Below are positions 62,901 through 64,000 of a stretch of DNA of 64,000 nucleotides, in pieces. A program made the translations under genes and the position numbers. The DNA is taken from NCBI GenBank assembly GCA_017307285.1, contig JAFKFI010000050.1, forward strand, positions 1 to 64,000, given 5' to 3'. The DNA is from Alphaproteobacteria bacterium. GTDB taxonomy: Bacteria; Pseudomonadota; Alphaproteobacteria; Acetobacterales; Acetobacteraceae. The notes beneath the pieces are model-generated. The model saw nothing but the letters and a program-made list of their open reading frames with translations. It had not been told where the DNA came from and did no database searches. Positions within the stretch are counted from its first letter, which is position 1. Every line of letters starts with the position of its first letter.

Positions 62901-63433
62901 GTATCGCCGAACAGGTCGAGCCGCACCGGGTCGGGCTCGCCGGCCGGGAAGATGTCGATGATCCCGCCGCGCGTCGCGTATTCGCCGGGCTCCATCACGG
63001 TGCCGGCGCGGACATAGCCGTTGGCCTCCAGGAATTCTGCCAGCGCCTCGGGCCGCACGGTGCCGTTGACCTTCAGCGCCATACTGGCGCCCTCGAACGT
63101 GCGGCGCGGCGGGATGCGCTGCACCAGGGCGTTCACCGTCGTCAGCACGATGCGCGGCCGGTCGGGCTTTTCCAGGAGACGCGCCAGAGTGGCGATGCGC
63201 TCGGAAACCAGCGCCGGGTTGGGCGAGACGCGGTCGTAGGGCAGGCAGTCCCAGGCCGGGAAGCGCAGGATTTCCGCCTCGGGCGCGAAGAACGCCAGCG
63301 CCTCGGCGAGCCGCGCCATGCGGGCATCGTCGCGCGTGGCGTGCAGCACTGGGCCGGCGAACTCGGCCCGGCGGCGGGCCAGAAGCAGCGCGTCGAACCC
63401 CTCCGGCGCGCCGTAGAGCGGGACCGCGCTCAT
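59990..63433 (-). CDS. mfd: Transcription-repair coupling factor
   Basis: A 1147-residue Mfd, the usual length. It removes stalled RNA polymerase and recruits UvrA. The UvrB-like N-terminus has [17 protein letters not shown]; the RNA-polymerase-interaction domain [19 protein letters not shown]; the RecG-like motor has Walker A [17 protein letters not shown], DEEQ box [22 protein letters not shown] and the [34 protein letters not shown] motif VI; the TRCF C-terminal domain closes. ATG 63433 overlaps the sdhE stop (ATGA). Confidence 0.96.
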   Translation of the reverse strand: [1147 protein letters not shown]

Positions 63434-63702
63434 CGCCCCGCCGCCGCCTGGATGCGCCGCAGCATCGGGCTGTCGAACTCGTCGGGGATGGCCTCGCGGC
63501 CGCACAGCCAGTCGGCGAGCGCCACGTCCGGCAGCTCCAGCACCTCCTCGAGCGCGTCGAGCTCGGCGTCGGTCAGCGTGGCGATCCGGGCGGACACGAA
63601 GCCGCCGACGAGAAGATCGTTCTCATGCGTGCCGCGATGGGTGGCGCGGAACAACAGGCGGCGTCGCCTCGCGTCTAGCGGGGCGTGTTCTGGCTTGCTC
63701 AT
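63430..63702 (-). CDS. sdhE: Succinate dehydrogenase assembly factor (SdhE)
   Basis: A 90-residue SdhE/Sdh5 family protein that helps attach FAD to SdhA. The family helix bundle is recognisable, with the RGxxE motif as RGTHE (ATHRGTHENDLLVGGFV), then LTDAELDALEEVLELPDVALADWLCG. The sdhE-mfd pair with a divergent recG is a common alphaproteobacterial arrangement. The gap to recG is only 33 bp, so the two promoters must overlap the gene starts or lie very close. Confidence 0.9.
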   Translation of the reverse strand: MSKPEHAPLDARRRRLLFRATHRGTHENDLLVGGFVSARIATLTDAELDALEEVLELPDVALADWLCGREAIPDEFDSPMLRRIQAAAGR

Positions 63703-63735
63703 GGGCGGGGTGTCATATAGCCGCCGGTTCCCCGG

Positions 63736-64000
63736 GTGTCAGCCTTGCAACACGATCCGCTCGCCGCCGTTTTCGCGCCCCTGACCTCGCTCCGAGGCAT
63801 AGGCCCGGCCGTGGCGAAGCTCATCGCCCGCGCGGCGGGAGGCGACCGGGTGATCGACCTGTTGTTTCATCTCCCCGAATCCTATCTCGACCGCCGCGAC
63901 CGGCCGACCATCGCGCGGGCCGTGCCGGGCCGGATCGCCACCCTCGAGGTGGAGGTGGTGCGCCACGATGCGCCGGCCCGGCCACGCCAGCCGTGGAAGA
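63736..64000 (+). CDS. recG: ATP-dependent DNA helicase RecG, N-terminal part
   Basis: From GTG 63736 the frame is open to the window edge (88 codons). It shows the RecG wedge-domain start: LAAVFAPLTSLRGIGPAVAKLIAR (helix-hairpin-helix-like) followed by VIDLLFHLPESYLDRRDRPTIARAVPG, the latter a RecG hallmark. RecG remodels stalled replication forks and Holliday junctions. The gene is cut by the window; a TTG at 63745 is an alternative start. It is divergent from sdhE. Confidence 0.88.
   Translation, partial: MSALQHDPLAAVFAPLTSLRGIGPAVAKLIARAAGGDRVIDLLFHLPESYLDRRDRPTIARAVPGRIATLEVEVVRHDAPARPRQPWK

Noticed and set aside
62366-63784. 472-codon plus-strand ORF over the mfd start and sdhE
   Set aside because: It overlaps mfd and sdhE, whose families are unmistakable; its sequence has no domain.

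Overview
The window is high-GC DNA from an alphaproteobacterium. The signs are FixL/FixJ/FixK-type regulators, TTGAT-N4-ATCAA-like boxes, and an sdhE-mfd pair divergent from recG. A member of the Rhodospirillales/Acetobacteraceae or a related order is my guess; no rRNA or other firm taxonomic marker is present. Coding density is high. Most genes have convincing families, and I see no CRISPR array, intact insertion sequence or rRNA operon.

Layout. (1) 1-1344: a minus-strand run of small, overlapping, Ala/Arg/Pro-rich hypothetical genes with an accessory look, cut by the window edge. (2) 1473-2544: a SnoaL-like gene, tRNA-Ser(UGA), and about 500 bp without a recognisable gene. (3) 2545-32552: a compact hypoxia and energy-stress block. 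It holds a PPi-type phosphofructokinase, a FixK-like regulator divergent from fixJ and a fixL-like kinase, a receiver-only protein, an RND efflux pair, PPK2, and a five-gene operon (DUF3141, phosphotransacetylase, fabI, acetate kinase, patatin). It also holds a DUF3300/DUF2950 pair and a second operon (phosphoketolase, beta-phosphoglucomutase-like HAD, GH65 phosphorylase, MFS, glycogen phosphorylase). Five FNR/FixK-like 14-mers sit in its intergenic gaps. Its left part looks less GC-rich than the right half of the window. (4) 32643-34174: a lipoprotein gene followed by gene debris (C-terminus of a quinone oxidoreductase, a broken TauD-like dioxygenase, the start of an MFS gene, an orphan ORF). 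(5) 34344-57506: ordinary chromosomal genes, including three SDRs, a cupredoxin, two DsbA-fold proteins, a tandem pair of family-2 glycosyltransferases, a molybdopterin oxidoreductase followed by a second phosphoketolase, a TetR-controlled carotenoid oxygenase operon, two methyltransferases with a glycosyltransferase, an FAD monooxygenase, an orphan peptide-binding protein, and SMP-30 and VOC proteins. (6) 57651-59978: a TetR gene and an EndoU polymorphic-toxin module with two immunity-type genes. (7) 59990-64000: mfd and sdhE divergent from the start of recG.

How it works together. The 2.5-32.6 kb block reads as a route from stored glycogen and disaccharides to acetate: GlgP and the GH65 phosphorylase release glucose phosphates without ATP, the HAD mutase makes glucose 6-phosphate, phosphoketolase makes acetyl phosphate, AckA harvests ATP and Pta links to acetyl-CoA. 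PPi-PFK and PPK2 use pyrophosphate and polyphosphate as alternative phosphate currencies. The shared boxes suggest the FixK-like protein switches the set on at low oxygen. The FixL-like sensor upstream has Gln where FixL has its haem-ligating His, so the signal may not be oxygen through haem.
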